Assembly (NCBI GenBank): GCA_905182995.1 | Contig: CAJJDP010000063.1 | Span: 251,846 to 315,845, forward strand | Direction: 5' to 3' | Source: Paramecium octaurelia | Taxonomy: Eukaryota; Ciliophora; Oligohymenophorea; Peniculida; Parameciidae | Length of the DNA: 64,000 nucleotides | Shown: positions 47,064-62,672 of the stretch, piece by piece | Layout of the letters: each line of letters starts with the position of its first letter | Numbering within the stretch: position 1 is the stretch's first letter | Notes under the pieces: generated by a model | Told to the model about the DNA's origin: nothing | The model's database searches: none | The model's input: only the letters and a program-made list of their open reading frames with translations | Position numbers and translations under genes: made by a program

Positions 47064-48271
47064 TCAATCCTTTTAAGTAATCCATTCCAATAATGTTCCG
47101 TTGTCCCATCTGCCTCTATGTTCTTCTCCTTTTTCATCAACAACAGAACCCAACCCATGTTGTTTGCCATCATGCCATTCTCCTACATACTTGGATCCAT
47201 CAGCTTTAAGAATATTATGTCTGATTTACGCCAATCAAATGTCCCATAACCCTGTTTCTTATCATTCTAATAAGATCCCTTATATCTTCTTCCATCCGCC
47301 CATTTGAACTCTCCCAATCCATGCATTTTATTTTACCTCCATTGTCCAATATATGTTCGTCCATCACCCCAAACATATGTTCCCATTCCGTGTATTGCAT
47401 TATCTAAGAATTCACCTTCATAATATGATCCATCTGGCCATTTGAAAATGCCATGTCCTTCCTTCTTACTTTAAATGTAAGCTCCTTTATAACTTGTGCC
47501 ATCAGGCCATATTTCATGTCCCAATCCATCTTATTTATCATCTTTCCAACAACCTTCATAACTTGCCCCATCAGCATGCACATATTTCCCCTATCCATGT
47601 GCTATTAATATATTTATTATTCTTTACCTTTGTCATTGTCCCATTCACCTTCATAATAATCTCCATCTGCATGTATTAATCTACCATGACCATGTGCGCA
47701 ACTATTTTTCCAATATCCTTCATAATAACTGCCTTCCCTCCAAACTTGTCTACCTGACATATTTAAGTAATTCCATACCTCGACCTTGTCTTAATCCATA
47801 TTTCCATTAACCATCGTAAACCATCCCTTATTCAAATATTTATGGTTCCAAGTGAACTGCCTCTGGATCATCACCTCTTGTATACTAGTATTCTTTTAAT
47901 TTACTAAGGACCATTTTAACTTTGGGACCAATCAAGTTTTATAATTCGCTTGCTGGTCTACCCCAAGGTTATGCTAATTATGCTATGGGACAATGCACTG
48001 AAATTAATTGTTCAGAATTAGTTTTTTATTTTTAACTGTCAACACCATTACCAACCATTGATAGTGAGGCCTCTTTTTAAATATTAATTGATGGTTTTTG
48101 ACTTGTTCTCAATTAGTGTTAAGAAGTATTCACAATCTCTGCCAATGAGGCTTTCGAAAAAGGCTAAGATCTTCTAACTATTGAATGCAAAGATGTTTGT
48201 TTAGCATTTTAATGAGTACCATATTCATTTAAATTTTATGGATCATTCATACATGCCTAGCAATTACCCAT
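47064..48271 (-). CDS. MORN-repeat protein with acylation-type N-terminus
   Basis: 376 residues, introns at 47754-47778 (25 nt), 47602-47627 (26) and 47204-47229 (26). Residues about 145-365 form roughly nine MORN repeats of the YEGEWxxxxxHGxGxxxxxDG type, for example [36 protein letters not shown] and [22 protein letters not shown] arrays bind membranes or scaffold proteins at cortex, basal bodies and cilia. The N-terminus MGNCQAC is a textbook site for N-myristoylation at Gly2 plus palmitoylation of Cys4/Cys7, so membrane anchoring is likely. Residues 8-140 are polar and unrecognised. Stop 33 bp upstream of the SHIPPO start on the same strand. Confidence 0.9.
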
Positions 48272-48915
48272 TTCTATTTTAAATTATATAAATAATTGAT
48301 TTAATAATTTTACACATTCAAACTATCTCATTTATCAAAAATATTTATCATAATTATAATTATACTCTAAAAATTTTTAATACTTTAGTAAGTAAGTAAT
48401 AAGGGATGATATTTAAAAGAAAAAGTCACTAAAATTTAATCATAGAATAATCATGCTGATTGATTAACTATAAATTGAAAATAGTTATCATTGTAATAAA
48501 TATCGATATTATAATAATTAAGAATCAAGATTAATAATTATAATTTAAATTAATACTCATTTTTTCGAATATCTATTAAATTATTGATTATTTAATATTA
48601 TTTATGATATCTAATTGCAAAGATGAGTTTATCTATAAATTCTTAAAAATTTGATTCATGGACTTTAGAAAATGATTGATAAGTTCTGAATAAATAGGGA
48701 AATAGATTATTGAATTTTCATAGTTTCAGTGTGTTTCTTTGTATGAGAATTAAAAGAGACAATATATTAGTTAATAAATTTTATACATGTGATTTCAATA
48801 GTACGTAATATCTTGCTTTAATTTATTCCATTTAAAAATATATCTTTAATTCATTGGGTTCAAAACTAACTCAAATATCCTAAAAATTCATTAATAAAAA
48901 ATCCAGAAACTCAAA
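48272..48915. other. Shared upstream region of MORN and haemoglobin genes
   Basis: 644 bp, extremely AT-rich, between two divergent starts. Probably holds both promoters. No further gene, RNA or repeat recognised. Confidence 0.5.
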
Positions 48916-49298
48916 ATGACACTCTTTGAATAATTAGGAGGTGAAGCCGCTGTCACAGCTGTCACAGCATAATTCTATGCTAACATCCAAGCCGATGCTA
49001 CAGTTTCCAATTTCTTCAATGGAATCAACATGGCTGACTAAACAAATAAGACAGCTTCATTTTTGTGCGCTGCTCTTGGAGGACCAAAGGCATGGGGAGG
49101 CAGAGTAATAAATTTTATGTTAATATTTATTAGAACTTGAAGGAGGTTCATGCCAACATGGGAGTCACAAATGCCCAATTCACAACAGTAATTGGACACT
49201 TGAGAAGTGCATTGACCTCAGCTGGTGTTGCTGCTGATTTGGTCGAATAAACCGTCGCTGTTGCTGAAACAGTTAGAGGAGACGTCGTCACAGCCTGA
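48916..49298 (+). CDS. Truncated (2/2) haemoglobin
   Basis: 117 residues, one 29-nt intron at 49105-49133. Start [20 protein letters not shown], then [18 protein letters not shown] (helix B-E region), [19 protein letters not shown] (proximal His in EVH) and [12 protein letters not shown]. Group I truncated globins are monomeric 2-on-2 haem proteins. The Paramecium member is a classic example that binds oxygen tightly and is abundant in the cytosol. Length matches the known protein (116-117). The coding part is clearly richer in G+C and uses GCC, GTC and ACC codons far more than neighbouring genes, as expected for very high expression. Near certain. Confidence 0.97.
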
Positions 49299-49848
49299 TT
49301 TATATAATATATCATGCACATATATCCAATAGCATCTCAAATATCTATTCCTTAATTTTATTTCTAGCCAATTATTATCAAAACAAATCTAGAGAACATT
49401 TCTAATTAAAGTTTTTCACAAAATGAATTGATTAAAAAACGACATTCTTCCTCCATTACATCTACTAATATTATTTGGTATAATAATAATTTGTTATTTG
49501 ATATTCATCAAATGATTGTTATATCTGTTGCAAGAATCAAAACTATAAATATTTATTATAATATGCAGATTTCAATGCATCACATTTCTATTCAAAAAAT
49601 TTGGTATATTTTTATAAATTATTTGATCTTTTGATATTACATTCAAATTTTGATCTATTCCATATATATATATGGCCTATACATACTTGAAGAGTATTTA
49701 GATAATTAGATTTTATTGTAATATAATCCAAACTAATTGTTGTGTTGTAATTATAATAATGTAAATGTAATTTATTAATAATTGCTATTGATATTTTTAA
49801 ATTTTTGTTAAAGTTTAAGAAATGAATGCCACAGATGATTCTAAGTAT
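49299..49848. other. Intergenic, nothing supported
   Basis: 550 bp downstream of the haemoglobin gene. A 68-codon plus-strand ORF (49428-49634) has no family resemblance and a composition like spacer, so I leave it out. Confidence 0.5.
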
Positions 49849-50460
49849 AAATAATGGCTACTTTTGTGATCAATTTAGTAAAGTATAGAGAGTCGCATCC
49901 TATCTTTTCAGTTGCAAGTTCCAATTTAATATATTTTAAGTTCAGTGAAATATCAGATTAAGACAATTTTGAACTCGGATTTAAACAATCAATAAATAAT
50001 CAACTTACTAATTGAATATATATCCAAAGTATCTTAATACAGTCAACATCTACATCTATAACATTGCTTACAAATTTATATTAATTAAATAGTCCAACAT
50101 TTATATTGAGATGATTCAAACTTGATATTTATTAATTTATGTACAATACACCTAATTCTTGTTTGTTAAAAATTGTAAAATGCTTTACACCTTCAACAAT
50201 TTTCTGGCAAAACATAGCGGTTTAGTTCTGGATTACTTTTGATGTATCTTAGAATTTTCTTCATTTAAAGAAAGAAGAATATTTTCATCATAAAGAATTA
50301 TAATTAAATTAAATATCATATAAGTAATACATTAAACCTTGGGAATAAAACTGTAATAATTAAAATATTTTAATATTATTTGTAAGGTATGTGGTCACGA
50401 TAAATAAAATAAGTTTTTAATACAAGTATTGCATTTTCAGAGATAATTATTAAAGTACAT
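49849..50460 (+). pseudogene. Probable gene relic, unrecognised
   Basis: One plus-strand frame starting MATFVINLVKYRESHPIF stays protein-like for about 600 bp, apart from two interior TGA codons (after NNQLTN and after SPTFILR). Further on are KIVKCFTPSTIFWQNIAV and FLHLKKEEYFHHKEL. No GT...AG pair removes the TGAs in frame. A gene that lost function recently is the simplest reading; the family is unknown. Confidence 0.4.
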
Positions 50461-50777
50461 ATTAGGTAAATGAAAAGTGGCTTTTAATTGTTACTCATAA
50501 AATTTTGGGGTAGGTGCTACAATTATTTTTATATTCTAATAATTTAACTAATACATTTTATATTGCCAGTATAAGTTTGATGTTAACATTCAATAGAACA
50601 ATTAAAATAAGATTTGATGAGGAGGAACTGAAAAATTAAGAAAATCAACAATAAATAATATTCTCATAAAATTACATGTATTTCTAATTTCCTTTTATAA
50701 TTGATTATATAAATGTCTCTATTTATGAATATTTTAATATTATACTCTCGATTTCTAACTATAATATTATAAAATAA
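50461..50777. other. Upstream region of the IP3-receptor gene
   Basis: 317 bp of AT-rich sequence, presumably including the promoter. Nothing else recognised. Confidence 0.45.
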
Positions 50778-53700
50778 ATGGAAATAATCAAAATAGGTTC
50801 AATTGTGAGTATTTCTCATTTGTAGGATGATGATGCATTAATAGGTGGAGATGGGTTTATAAAAAAGTATTAAGAAATGAATAATGTAGTGCTGTAATTC
50901 TTAAAGGGATGTCACATTAGAATAAATTAGACACTAAGGATTTCAACATAAGCTATTTTAGTCAAATGAAGTAAAAAAGGTTGTTATAATAGCATGCCAA
51001 ATTGCTTATTTGTAATTTGTCCAAGGACATCAAATGGCAAGAAAGTCGAAGCTGCTAAACTCTTTCCATAAAGAAAAAAGAAACCTTTTGGATCAATTAG
51101 CGATGATGTAACTGATTAAAAAAGTGAAGTTACACCTGTGAAGTCCTAAGTATTTAAATGCTATATCTGTTATGTAGATTAAATCAGCCACTCATTCGGT
51201 ACAACCATTATTGAGTGAAAAGTAGGTGAGAGATAATCAAATGAATTTGTTCAATGAATTTAAATTCAATGTGGATGGTTTTGAGAAAGAGAAAGGCAAT
51301 TATGTTAAATATGAAGAACCAATATAACTCTTACACTTGGCTTCATCTAAATGGCTTTGTTCTTTATCGGATGAGGCTAAATTTGAAAATTAAAACTTTA
51401 AGCTTGCATTAAGTGATTATACAAGTGATGAAACTCTATTCAAAATAGTGGCTACTTATAAATATTAAAAGGAAGGAGATTAAATAGTGTACTCGTAAGA
51501 AATTGTCAGAATTATGCGTATGATACCTTTTCTTGGGAAACCGACATTTTTACATTGTTCAGGTGAGATTCCATAGAAGGCAATCAAAGAATATAAGGAT
51601 AGTAGCGAAGTGAAGATCTAAAAGAGAGAAATTAATGCATCACTAGAAGAATCAACATCTTGGAAAATTAATCTATTTGCTGAAGAATTACCAATAGATG
51701 GTGATTTGGTATGGATTCATCATTCAGAAACATGTTCATAATTGGCTGTTGATTATGAAAGAGATCTCAACAAAGCTAAAATATCTGTGTTTTAAACTGA
51801 TTTAAGTGAGTTATCATTTGACAACTATAGTGGTAATGCATATTCATTGTGGATAATTGAAGATGAAGATTATAAAAGAGGAGGCCCCTACTTATATTCT
51901 AATAATTATAGATTAAAGCATTTCCACACTGGATTATATTTAGCATGTGTAAGGGTTGTTCCTAAAGAATAAGAAGATATTAAAATTGATCCGTATGGGA
52001 AAAAGAAAGTCATCATACCAATGAGTAAAAAAGTGCCAGCCACGTTTGCCTTATAAGTTCGGCCCAATAATGATGCCTTATTTAAATTTGAACCCTTAAA
52101 ATCTGTAGAAAAGAATGAGATTTAATCTGATTTTCTTTAAATTAAAAGTGTAACTTAGGGAAAATACCTTGATGTTATAAGTAAATACCATCAGGATGGC
52201 AGCACCTTTAAACCAATTATTTTAAATCAAAAAAATGAACATGCTGTTTTTAAATTATTCAGAGCTAATAAACAAGAAACTTAAGAAGTACTATTTTTAG
52301 ATTCATGTACAAAATAATTAAGAAAGTATCAATTTTACATCAATTTACCCTTTAAGTTCGAATAAAATTAAGTCTTCTAATAATTATCTGATGATGTAGA
52401 TCTCTTAAAAATTAAGACTAAAAAGTTAGCTACTACTTAAAGGTGCATTCAAAATTTAGATGACTTTCTCAGATAAAAAATATATAACTCTAGTCCATCC
52501 CAAAAATATGGGTTTATATCTTCCAAAAGGCAGAAACTCTTAAAGGATTAACATTTCTTTGATGTCTTATTGCAGATTCTGACAGCCACAGTTACAAAAC
52601 AGGAATTAGAGGCTTGGGCAAACAAGAAAGGAGCTCTCAAGGCAATGGAGTAACCTTCTATGACTGAGAAAAACTAAAGAAAGCAATTGTAAAGCATATC
52701 TGAAAAGGAGAAATTAGAACTATCTAATTCAAAGATTGAAGTTTGCAATTAGATATTTATGCTACTCCAAACTAGTGTTATTAATAATACAAGCAATTAA
52801 CTTTATTTATTTGAACGATTACCCGATTATTAGCATTATTGCAAATATCTTCCATAAACTATCAATTTTTTAATTGAAATGGTTAAAAATAATGAGAAAA
52901 TCTTAATCAACTTATGCAACAACTTAAAAATTGAATTTGATTACATAAAAAAACAAGAAATTGAAGATGATCTAAAAAATAAAGTAAAGGTCTTAATCAA
53001 TTTCTATGAAAAAGATGTTGGAATATAACAGGAAGTTTCAATTCCTGTTAAAGTACATGATCGTATTATTACCAGACCTATCAATATTATATAATATTTT
53101 TTCAATCTGATTATTGATGATACTGCTAAGAATAATGAACATTATTTGAGATTTCTGAGACACTTATGTAGATATAAGAATAATGCCATTAGTATCAATT
53201 AAGAGAATTTGTTCAAATTGTATAAGAAATACAGCAAGCAAACCAAATTGTTGCATATTGAAACTAATAATGGATGTATTATAGACAAAGAGATCTCCTT
53301 CTAATATGAATTATTGTAATTCTTTTCGGAGGTTTCTTATGGAAGAAACTATTTATGGTAAGCAGAATTAAGCCCATTGTTTGAAAAGGAGATCTTAATA
53401 AATTAAATTTGGAATCCAAATTAGATTGAGGGAAGTCAAATAGATGATAAATTAAGATCATATTGGTGTAGATTAAGTAGAACCCTATATGTTGATTAAT
53501 AACCTTTTCAATACTTAATCGTTCCTAATTATTGTAGGTTGTATTCCCCTTATTAAGATCAATTAAAAAACAGGAATGATGAGGAAATTGAGAAGCAATT
53601 CAAATTGAAAAAGATGTTTAAATACATAAAAACTAAAAGAAGCGAAGTCTATTCGGCAATAGCCAGTCGTGCATCTAGTGATTTATTAAATGATGAGTTA

Positions 53701-56700
53701 GTCTATAATGCAGCTGATCAAATCTTAACTATGTTATAATTAGACATCATGCCCAGTAAGTATTATAACAAAATCATTAAATATATGTCAGAGATGTTCA
53801 TTTATGATAGAAAGAATCTTGATTATTTGAATGCAGCAGTCAAAAGCTATTAACAAATTGTTAATGAGAGGAGGAATAAAAAAAGTATAGTAATAAATTA
53901 ATTTGGAAATGTATTTAGTGGAGTGAAGGATCTCATTTAACTTAATCAAGAAGATAAGGAAGAAGTTGGAGAGGAGGAGGAAGAGGAGGAAATCAATTTA
54001 TATGATTAACCTAAATTGTTTTTGAATCCAATAATGAAAGGGTTCATGTCAATGAGCAATCAATTAGAAGGGATGATTACTTTACCTAAATCATAGTAAG
54101 AAATTGAATTTAAATTGAAAGTGTGTTCAATTCTTGATCATTTCTTAGATCGAAGACAGAACTTCCTTATTTCTAACATTCTACTGTTCTTCTTAAAATA
54201 TTAATATACAAATGACGATTTGTCAGATGAAGATGATGATTAAACTATTAAGGCTGCGCCTAAGATATTTAATAATAACTATAAAACATTGATTCCGACT
54301 ATTGCTAGAACTGGAATCGATGAGATTGATGAGCCAGAAGATACAACTTAGGATTTCCTATAGATGGCAGTGAAGAAGCCACCTACATTTACAAATTACT
54401 TTTAATAATATAGTATCAAATCCGAAGAGGAATTCTAAGAATTAGATTATTATTTAAGTTAAGCATAGAAGTTTGATAATAATTAGAGATTGAGTGAAGA
54501 TCAATTAAAGGAGAAACAAGTGGCAAGTTTATTACCGTATTTGATGTCTACTTACTTTTTGGTTAAAGATTAGGTCTTGGAGGAAAGGTGTCTAAACGTA
54601 ATTATGAGAGTTTTCAATTAAAGAGAAGAATTACGAGAAAATATGAAAAAACTATAAATCTTATTTGATGATGATAATATTAAGATTTATGAGTTTGTTG
54701 AACATCATTAAAGGGATTTAAGAGTAATGGTGGAAAAGACAGAAATATGGTTAACTTAATTTAAGGCAGGATATGATGTTGAAGAACTAGATAAATGCAC
54801 TCAAAATATCAGACAATTAACCTTATGTATGAGATAAGGAGTTTAAATCAATGACTAAGAGCTAGTCGTAGAAGTAGTCAATAAAGAGATTTATGAATCG
54901 GAAAAGTAATCAGTTATGACCTATTTAAATATTCATGAAATAATTGTAAATCTAATTTAAAATGGTATGGCTCATTTCATTTAAGTGTTGAATGATGAAT
55001 TCATTAATATATAAAGAAAAGAACAGTTATTACAACTATTTTCAATTGCATTTAAATTCCTCATTTGCTATTGTACAAACAACAAGGGAAATTAGTTAAT
55101 CCTCTATCAATATTTAGAAATATATTTATAGTATATATAGTATGATATAGGATAATGCAAACTTTTAATTGAAATTTTCAAAGACAATCCAAGACTTTTA
55201 AATACTGGAGTTAAATCACTGGTTTCACGTTTGACTGAAATAATAGAAAGAGAAGGCAGACAGGTTAAATTCATCGAAATGTAAGTAATATGATATTAAT
55301 TTTAGATTTATAAATTTAATTAGTATTGGAGGATAATATTTACTAGAAAATCAAATTTTAATATTAAATACATTCTTGCCAATGAGAGAATTGAAAGAAA
55401 CTGAATAAAGATTATTGTATGCAGAGGGTAGTTAGCAAAAGGATCTTCGATTTTATTTTGAGGATCAATTTTTAGATTCTGAAGAGAACTTACTACACTA
55501 ATTGGAAGCAATCGATTGGAAAGATTGTTATAGAGATGAACCATTTTTATATCATTCCAAAATTCTAGACTTGCTATTGTAAACTTCTTTGATTGATAAT
55601 ACTGTAAGAGAATATAATCCTTCGCTCATGCCTACAGATTATTTTAATATTAGTGTTTTTAAATTAAAAAAACTGATCAAACCAAATTATCTCTTAGAAA
55701 TTTTAAGATTGGACGATGATATGGTATCAATTAAACAAAGATTAACAAGAATGCCAACTCAATTTATTAAGGCTTAAGTTAATTAATAGCAAGATGAATT
55801 ATTTAATAAAAGAAAGGGTTACTCTTCATTAAAACCTATTGTTTGTGAGTTCCTGAGGTTGGTACATATTGTGAGTGAAAAAAATAATGCATAAGAAGGA
55901 TTACTATCCTAATCAAGTAGACAATTTATACATTTTGTTGAATTTGAAAGTAAAAAATTAGAGGTTGTTGCTGCTGGAACAGATTATTAAAATTGCTATA
56001 TAGATTATATTATTGGATAAGTTATTCCACTAATTTTATGTTATCACCAGAGAGTACTGAGTGTTTAATAAGAAGATGTAAAAACTGCATTAATTGAATT
56101 TTCTAGTCAGTTTGCATAAGCTCTTTGCTCAACTTTCTATTCAAAGTTGACAAAGTATGAAGAGCTAGTAATAATTACAAAATTGAGAGAATATTATTAA
56201 AATGAGTACTATGAACCTGCCTTTAGATAGGAAGGAGAATAATCAATATTACATTTATACCATGTTTAATTTTAGTTATAAGATGGTGATGATTTATCGA
56301 AACCAATTTAAGAATAACTGGTATAATCAATTCCTAAGAAATCTTAGACCAAATCTAAGAATTTATTAAGTCAATTTGCCTCTTTGAATTTGTCTTTGGT
56401 GAACAATAAAACAAGTAAGCACAAAAGAGGGGAATTAACTCCAATAAAGTTGTAGGAGTAATGGAAGAAATTTGTCGAGGAGATGTTTAGATCATAGAAG
56501 TTAGAAGAAGAAATAGATATTGAAAAGTAAGCATTGGCAGATGCAATCATAGGAATAGAAAAGCTAATTAAGGAACCTTGTGAAATTAAACCATCTTTGG
56601 AATCAGTTTTGAAGAAATTTATTACATTTCTGTAGACTGCTGTATTGCAATAGGATAATAAAGGGACGATTGTGATACTCTTAAAGATTATGTCAAAGAT

Positions 56701-59603
56701 CATTGAGAAGCAGGATTCAGATGAAAAGAAAGAATACTATTAGAAATTATTTGATAATTTAGGAGCAACAAGAATGGTACTCAATGTTATCACCGATTAT
56801 TCAAAATTACTAAGTAATGAAATGCTATTTTATTTGATTTCGTTTATCAATGTACTTCTAAGAAATGGAAATACTTAAGTGCAGAGCACAATTTATACAT
56901 TTTGTCAGACTCAATAGAAAAGTGAAGTGATGTTCTCAACATTTGCTAAATATCTTGAAATAGCTGCTACTTCTGGAAGAGACATGAATGAAGATTAAGA
57001 GGAAGCTGAAATTTAAAAGAAGATAGTAAATTGTATCTTGAAGTTCTTTTAAAATTGTACTGAGGGACATTATTAAAATATGTAGAATTACATAAGATAT
57101 TAACATAATTCGAGAGCATCTAAGGATCTAATCAATTTGGTGGCAGATTTATTTAAAAATTATGATAGGACTAAATAGAATTTCAGCAATTTAATATGTT
57201 GTTTGGATACACTAAATGAATTAGTTTAAGGTCCTTGTTCAGAAAATCAAATAGCAGTGGCAGACTCTAAATTCTTTGATGTTGTTTAAGAAATGTTCCC
57301 TTTAAGAAAAAATGCGGCAATTTAATAAAAAGCAATAAAAGTTGCTGCTACGAAAAGGATCAGTGTGTTGCCTTCCTCATCTGCTTCTAATCTACTATCG
57401 AGAGGAATGAAAGCATAATTACAAAATAAGATTTTGATATTGGTGCTATCATTGTTGGAGAATAGAGAAATCAGAGGAAAGAATTCTATCATAAAAAGAA
57501 TTATGAGAGTATTGCCAATGAATGTTTTGGAACGACATTTGAGTAAGATTTATAAGAAATGGTTCAATAAATATACAGGGGATTATAATATGCAGGCATT
57601 TGACTTACTGAAGATTGATGCAATGGACTTGGATGAAGAAAGTTAGGAATTCAAGGATTGTGAAATTATCATATAGAATGGTTTCTATATTATGTTTTTG
57701 ATTTGCTATTATATGGAGAGTGATGAAGAGATCGATTCAGTCTTTATGGGATATAACAAATAATATTTGAAGAGTTAAATTTAATAAAATTCGTTGTTTG
57801 ATCCCAATTCTACATTGGGTTAGTTGTTTGCTTTGGGCATGGAAGTGTATGAAATGTCCTTGTTGAAAACCCAATAGATGTTTAATGAATTGAACAAGGC
57901 TAGAAAGGATGATCCAGAATTCATCTTGGAATAGATGAAGCGTAAATAAGAGGAAAAGAAGAAGAGGTTGAAGAAAGCATTTATGTTCTTTCGAGCTAGA
58001 ACAGCTCATATAGAAGTAGTTAGAGATGATCAAATAGAATTAGTGTTCTTTCCATTACTACCATTCAGTAAATTGAATAAGGATGAGAAACAGTCTTTTC
58101 AATAGACAGTTGATCGTTCTTCTGCTAAATCTAAGGTTCAGGATCTCATGGAAAAGAGTCCTGAATTAATCTAAATCATGAGACATGAGGAAGAAATGAA
58201 CAGATTCTATAAGCAATATAAGATCATTGGATTCTTTGCCAATTACATCCAATTATGGAAGGACCTAGCTTTCTATTTGACTCTGATAATCAACATTATG
58301 ATCATAGCTTCCTTTTCTCATCAATCGGACCCAGACAGACCAAAAGAGGATGTAAGTAATGAGGCTTTGAATTAATATGTATTCTTTAGGAAAGATGAAT
58401 GGACTTAAGAATAAACTAAAGAATTGATTAGTGCATTAGGATATGCTATGATGGTTTGTTCTTTATTTGTAGTGTTGTTTGTCTTAGCCAGAATAGCACC
58501 ACTTATTATTAAAAAAGCACTTTAAAGAAAACCTTTAATAGAGGGACAAGGCATGATAAAGTTACTAATAAATTGGTTGGCTAAATTCTTTTTTGTGCTC
58601 TTTTATTGTTTACAAGATTTCCAATTGGTTTACTATTTAGGATATGGAGCATTATCTGTAATTGGTACTTTAGTTCATCCCTTCTTCTTTTGTTTCCATC
58701 TTACAGTCATACTAATAAGATACCCTACTTTAAGTAATGTTGTTAGAGCAGTGACGATGCCTTGGTAACAATTAGTACTTACTCTATTGCTAATCATAAT
58801 AATTACTTATATTTTTACACTCATTGCTTTTTATGCTTTACAAGATCCCTTTGGATTGGATTGTAAGGAAGTAAGCATCTGCTTCTTATAAATATTTGAT
58901 AAGAATTTCAAAACCCCTGGAGGTATAGGAGGTGATATAACAAATAATAATCCATCTCCTACTTATGAGATTTTTAGATACATTTATGATCAAGTTAATA
59001 ATCTGTTATTGGTTATTATTATGGTAAGTATTGCATCAGGTATTATTATTGATACCTTTGGTTAATTAAGAGAGGATGAAAACAAGATGAATAGCGATAT
59101 AAAAGATAAGTGTTTCATATGTGGTTAAGAAAAGTAATTATTCATTAATATTTAATTTAGTATCATATTTGAAAGAAGTTCTGATGGTTCATCTGGTGGA
59201 TTTAAGAATCATATAAGACAGAATCATTATATGTGGAATTACTTATATTGTAACATTCTATTTATTACTCTTATTAGATATTGCTTATCTATAATGGAAA
59301 GACTCATAAGACTATTCAGGAATAGAATCGTATGTGGATAAAAAAATAAAAGATACAGATTTGAGCTGGATTCCGTTTGGAAGAGCACGAGAATTAGACA
59401 AAGGAGAGGATGAACAAGAAAAGTAGATTAAATAGATGGAACAATCCTCTAGCAATATAGCATCTTTGTTGACTCATACAAATGATATAATTTAAGCACT
59501 CAAAGAGAAGAAAGAAAAAAGAAAACAACATTTTACTCAGTAAATTCAAACAACACAATAAAAGGAGTAAATTGTATCCCAATCATCAATAGCTTTATTA
59601 TGA
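50778..59603 (+). CDS. Inositol 1,4,5-trisphosphate receptor-type calcium release channel
   Basis: About 2,890 residues. Introns fit in the first 400 bp (a 20- or 35-nt one near 50900-50930, then 50971-50992 and 51151-51178), near 55282 (25 nt), and near the end (59138-59164 possible, 28 nt at 59250-59277). N-terminal beta-trefoil and MIR-type parts: MPNCLFVICPR, LASSKWLCSL, PFLGKPTFLHC, SGNAYSLWIIEDE, LKHFHTGLYLACV and LFKFEPL. A long helical region follows. The C-terminus has about six membrane segments, the pore loop GGIGGDI near 58917, IASGIIIDTFGQLREDEN, a Cys/His segment CFICG...HIRQNHYMWNYLY, and DYSGIESYVD. These are diagnostic of IP3/ryanodine receptors in the ER or contractile vacuole membranes. 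Paramecium has a known family of such channels. Confidence 0.92.
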
Positions 59604-59606
59604 ATA

Positions 59607-61067
<1,461 letters not shown>

Positions 61068-61379
61068 TATATAATATATAATAATCACATTATAGTATCA
61101 TAGAATAACTCTGTAAATTCAGTACAACATTCAGGCTAACCAACCCTCAAATAATTATGCTCTTTCTATATTCTGTATATTTAAGAAACTTCAGTTCCGA
61201 ATTCAAATTTATTCACCTCATTAAATATTATTTCCCTATGTTTTAATTATATTATATTGAGTTCAATTATAGACACTTACAAATCTAAAAAATCAAGTTA
61301 TAAATACGTTTTAAATGAGAAATTTGAATTTGGTTAAAAATAAAGAGAGACATAGTTTATAGGTTTCAAATTTAATGAA
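61068..61379. other. Intergenic, upstream of the SNF1-like kinase
   Basis: 312 bp of AT-rich spacer between the kinase start and the left border of the inverted duplication. No gene seen. Confidence 0.45.
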
Positions 61380-62672
61380 ATTAAATTACTACTTCCAAAA
61401 TGAATTCATCAATTAAATTGGCCCTCTTTTTTCATTTTATTCTTAGACAATATGAATGTTTTCAAAGTTCTTTGTCAAATCTACTACATCTACTCTGTCT
61501 TGGTTTTTCTCTCCTTGCAACTTTTAGATCATGTTGCCTAAATATGATATCCAAAATAATTGTTGTTTATGACTAAACTTGTTTGCAATTATTTAATGTC
61601 TTTATTGCTATTATGAATAAGATTCTTTAAATTCGTACTTATTATCAAAGGAGTGCTTTCTCTTTGTTATTATTCAAAAACTGAATTCTTAAAGCATCTT
61701 CTATCGAAACTCTCTTCTAAGTATCAAATTCCAACATTCCTATGATTAAGTTCTAAAGAGGAATTTCTATTTCTTTCAATTGTTCTTTAAACCTCCATTT
61801 ATCTGGAGATCTCAATAATTCAACAAAATCTTAGTATTCATCAGAATGCAAAGGAAGTTTTTAAAATAAGCATTAAAATGTTATAACTCCTATAGCCCAA
61901 ATATCAACCTCTTTCGAAAAACAGGATTTATGATAAATTTCTGGTGCACAATAAAAGACATTCCCAGTTTTAGTTAACATTTCAATTTCTTGACCTTTTG
62001 ATTAAAATCTTCTTGATACTCCAAAATCTACCACCTTCACTCTTACTTCTGATGAATCCATATCATCACTCAAATCCACTAAAACATTATCAGGTTTCAA
62101 ATCCCTATGGCATATACCTTTTTGATGGGCGTGCTAAATTGCTAAAAGTAATTATTTAATCACAATTTTTAGTTCTGTTGCATTCAATTTTCGCTTCTTT
62201 ATAATAGATTCCAATGAATCAAATGCACAATATTCCATAATTATATATGAAGTTTCCATCTTTTCATTAATAAATAATTCAATATCCTAAGCAATATTTG
62301 GATGTCTCAAACATCTAGTATTGTTAAATGTTCTCTTAACATTGTTTTATATTTCTTAATCTCCAGATCTCACTATCTTTACTGCGAAAATCTCATCTGT
62401 ATCTTTCTTTTTGGCTACTTTCACTACTGCATGAGCACCCTAACCTAATCCAAATGTTTATAAGTTTATACCTAAAGTCTATAATGCTTCATATCTATCC
62501 TCAAATTTAAGTGCATCATCGAATTGATTAAGTGTAATAATCTCTGGTTTTACTTCATCCTCACTGAATGATATCTAAAATTTAAGAAGATGCCTTTATT
62601 CATAACTATATCAAATTAGATACTAATATGTAGTTCCTACATCCTCTTTAAATTACAGAAATCTCTCTCGAA
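61380..62672 (-). pseudogene. Decayed inverted copy of the 29-30 kb kinase gene
   Basis: Reverse complement matches 28866-30205 almost base for base, including the 27-nt intron in the glycine loop and motifs [18 protein letters not shown] and [12 protein letters not shown]. It is truncated at both ends. The region of the start ATG is replaced by a short deletion, and the last 130 codons are absent. Small differences include one-base losses near 61672 and 61547 that break the frame after the kinase domain, and a three-base loss. The kinase core itself is still open. So it is a recent partial duplicate that most likely makes no normal protein. Confidence 0.85.

Noticed and set aside
47215-47679. 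Met-rich ORFs on both strands in the MORN region
   Set aside because: Out-of-frame readings of the MORN repeats. The correct frame after removing 26-nt introns gives regular repeats.
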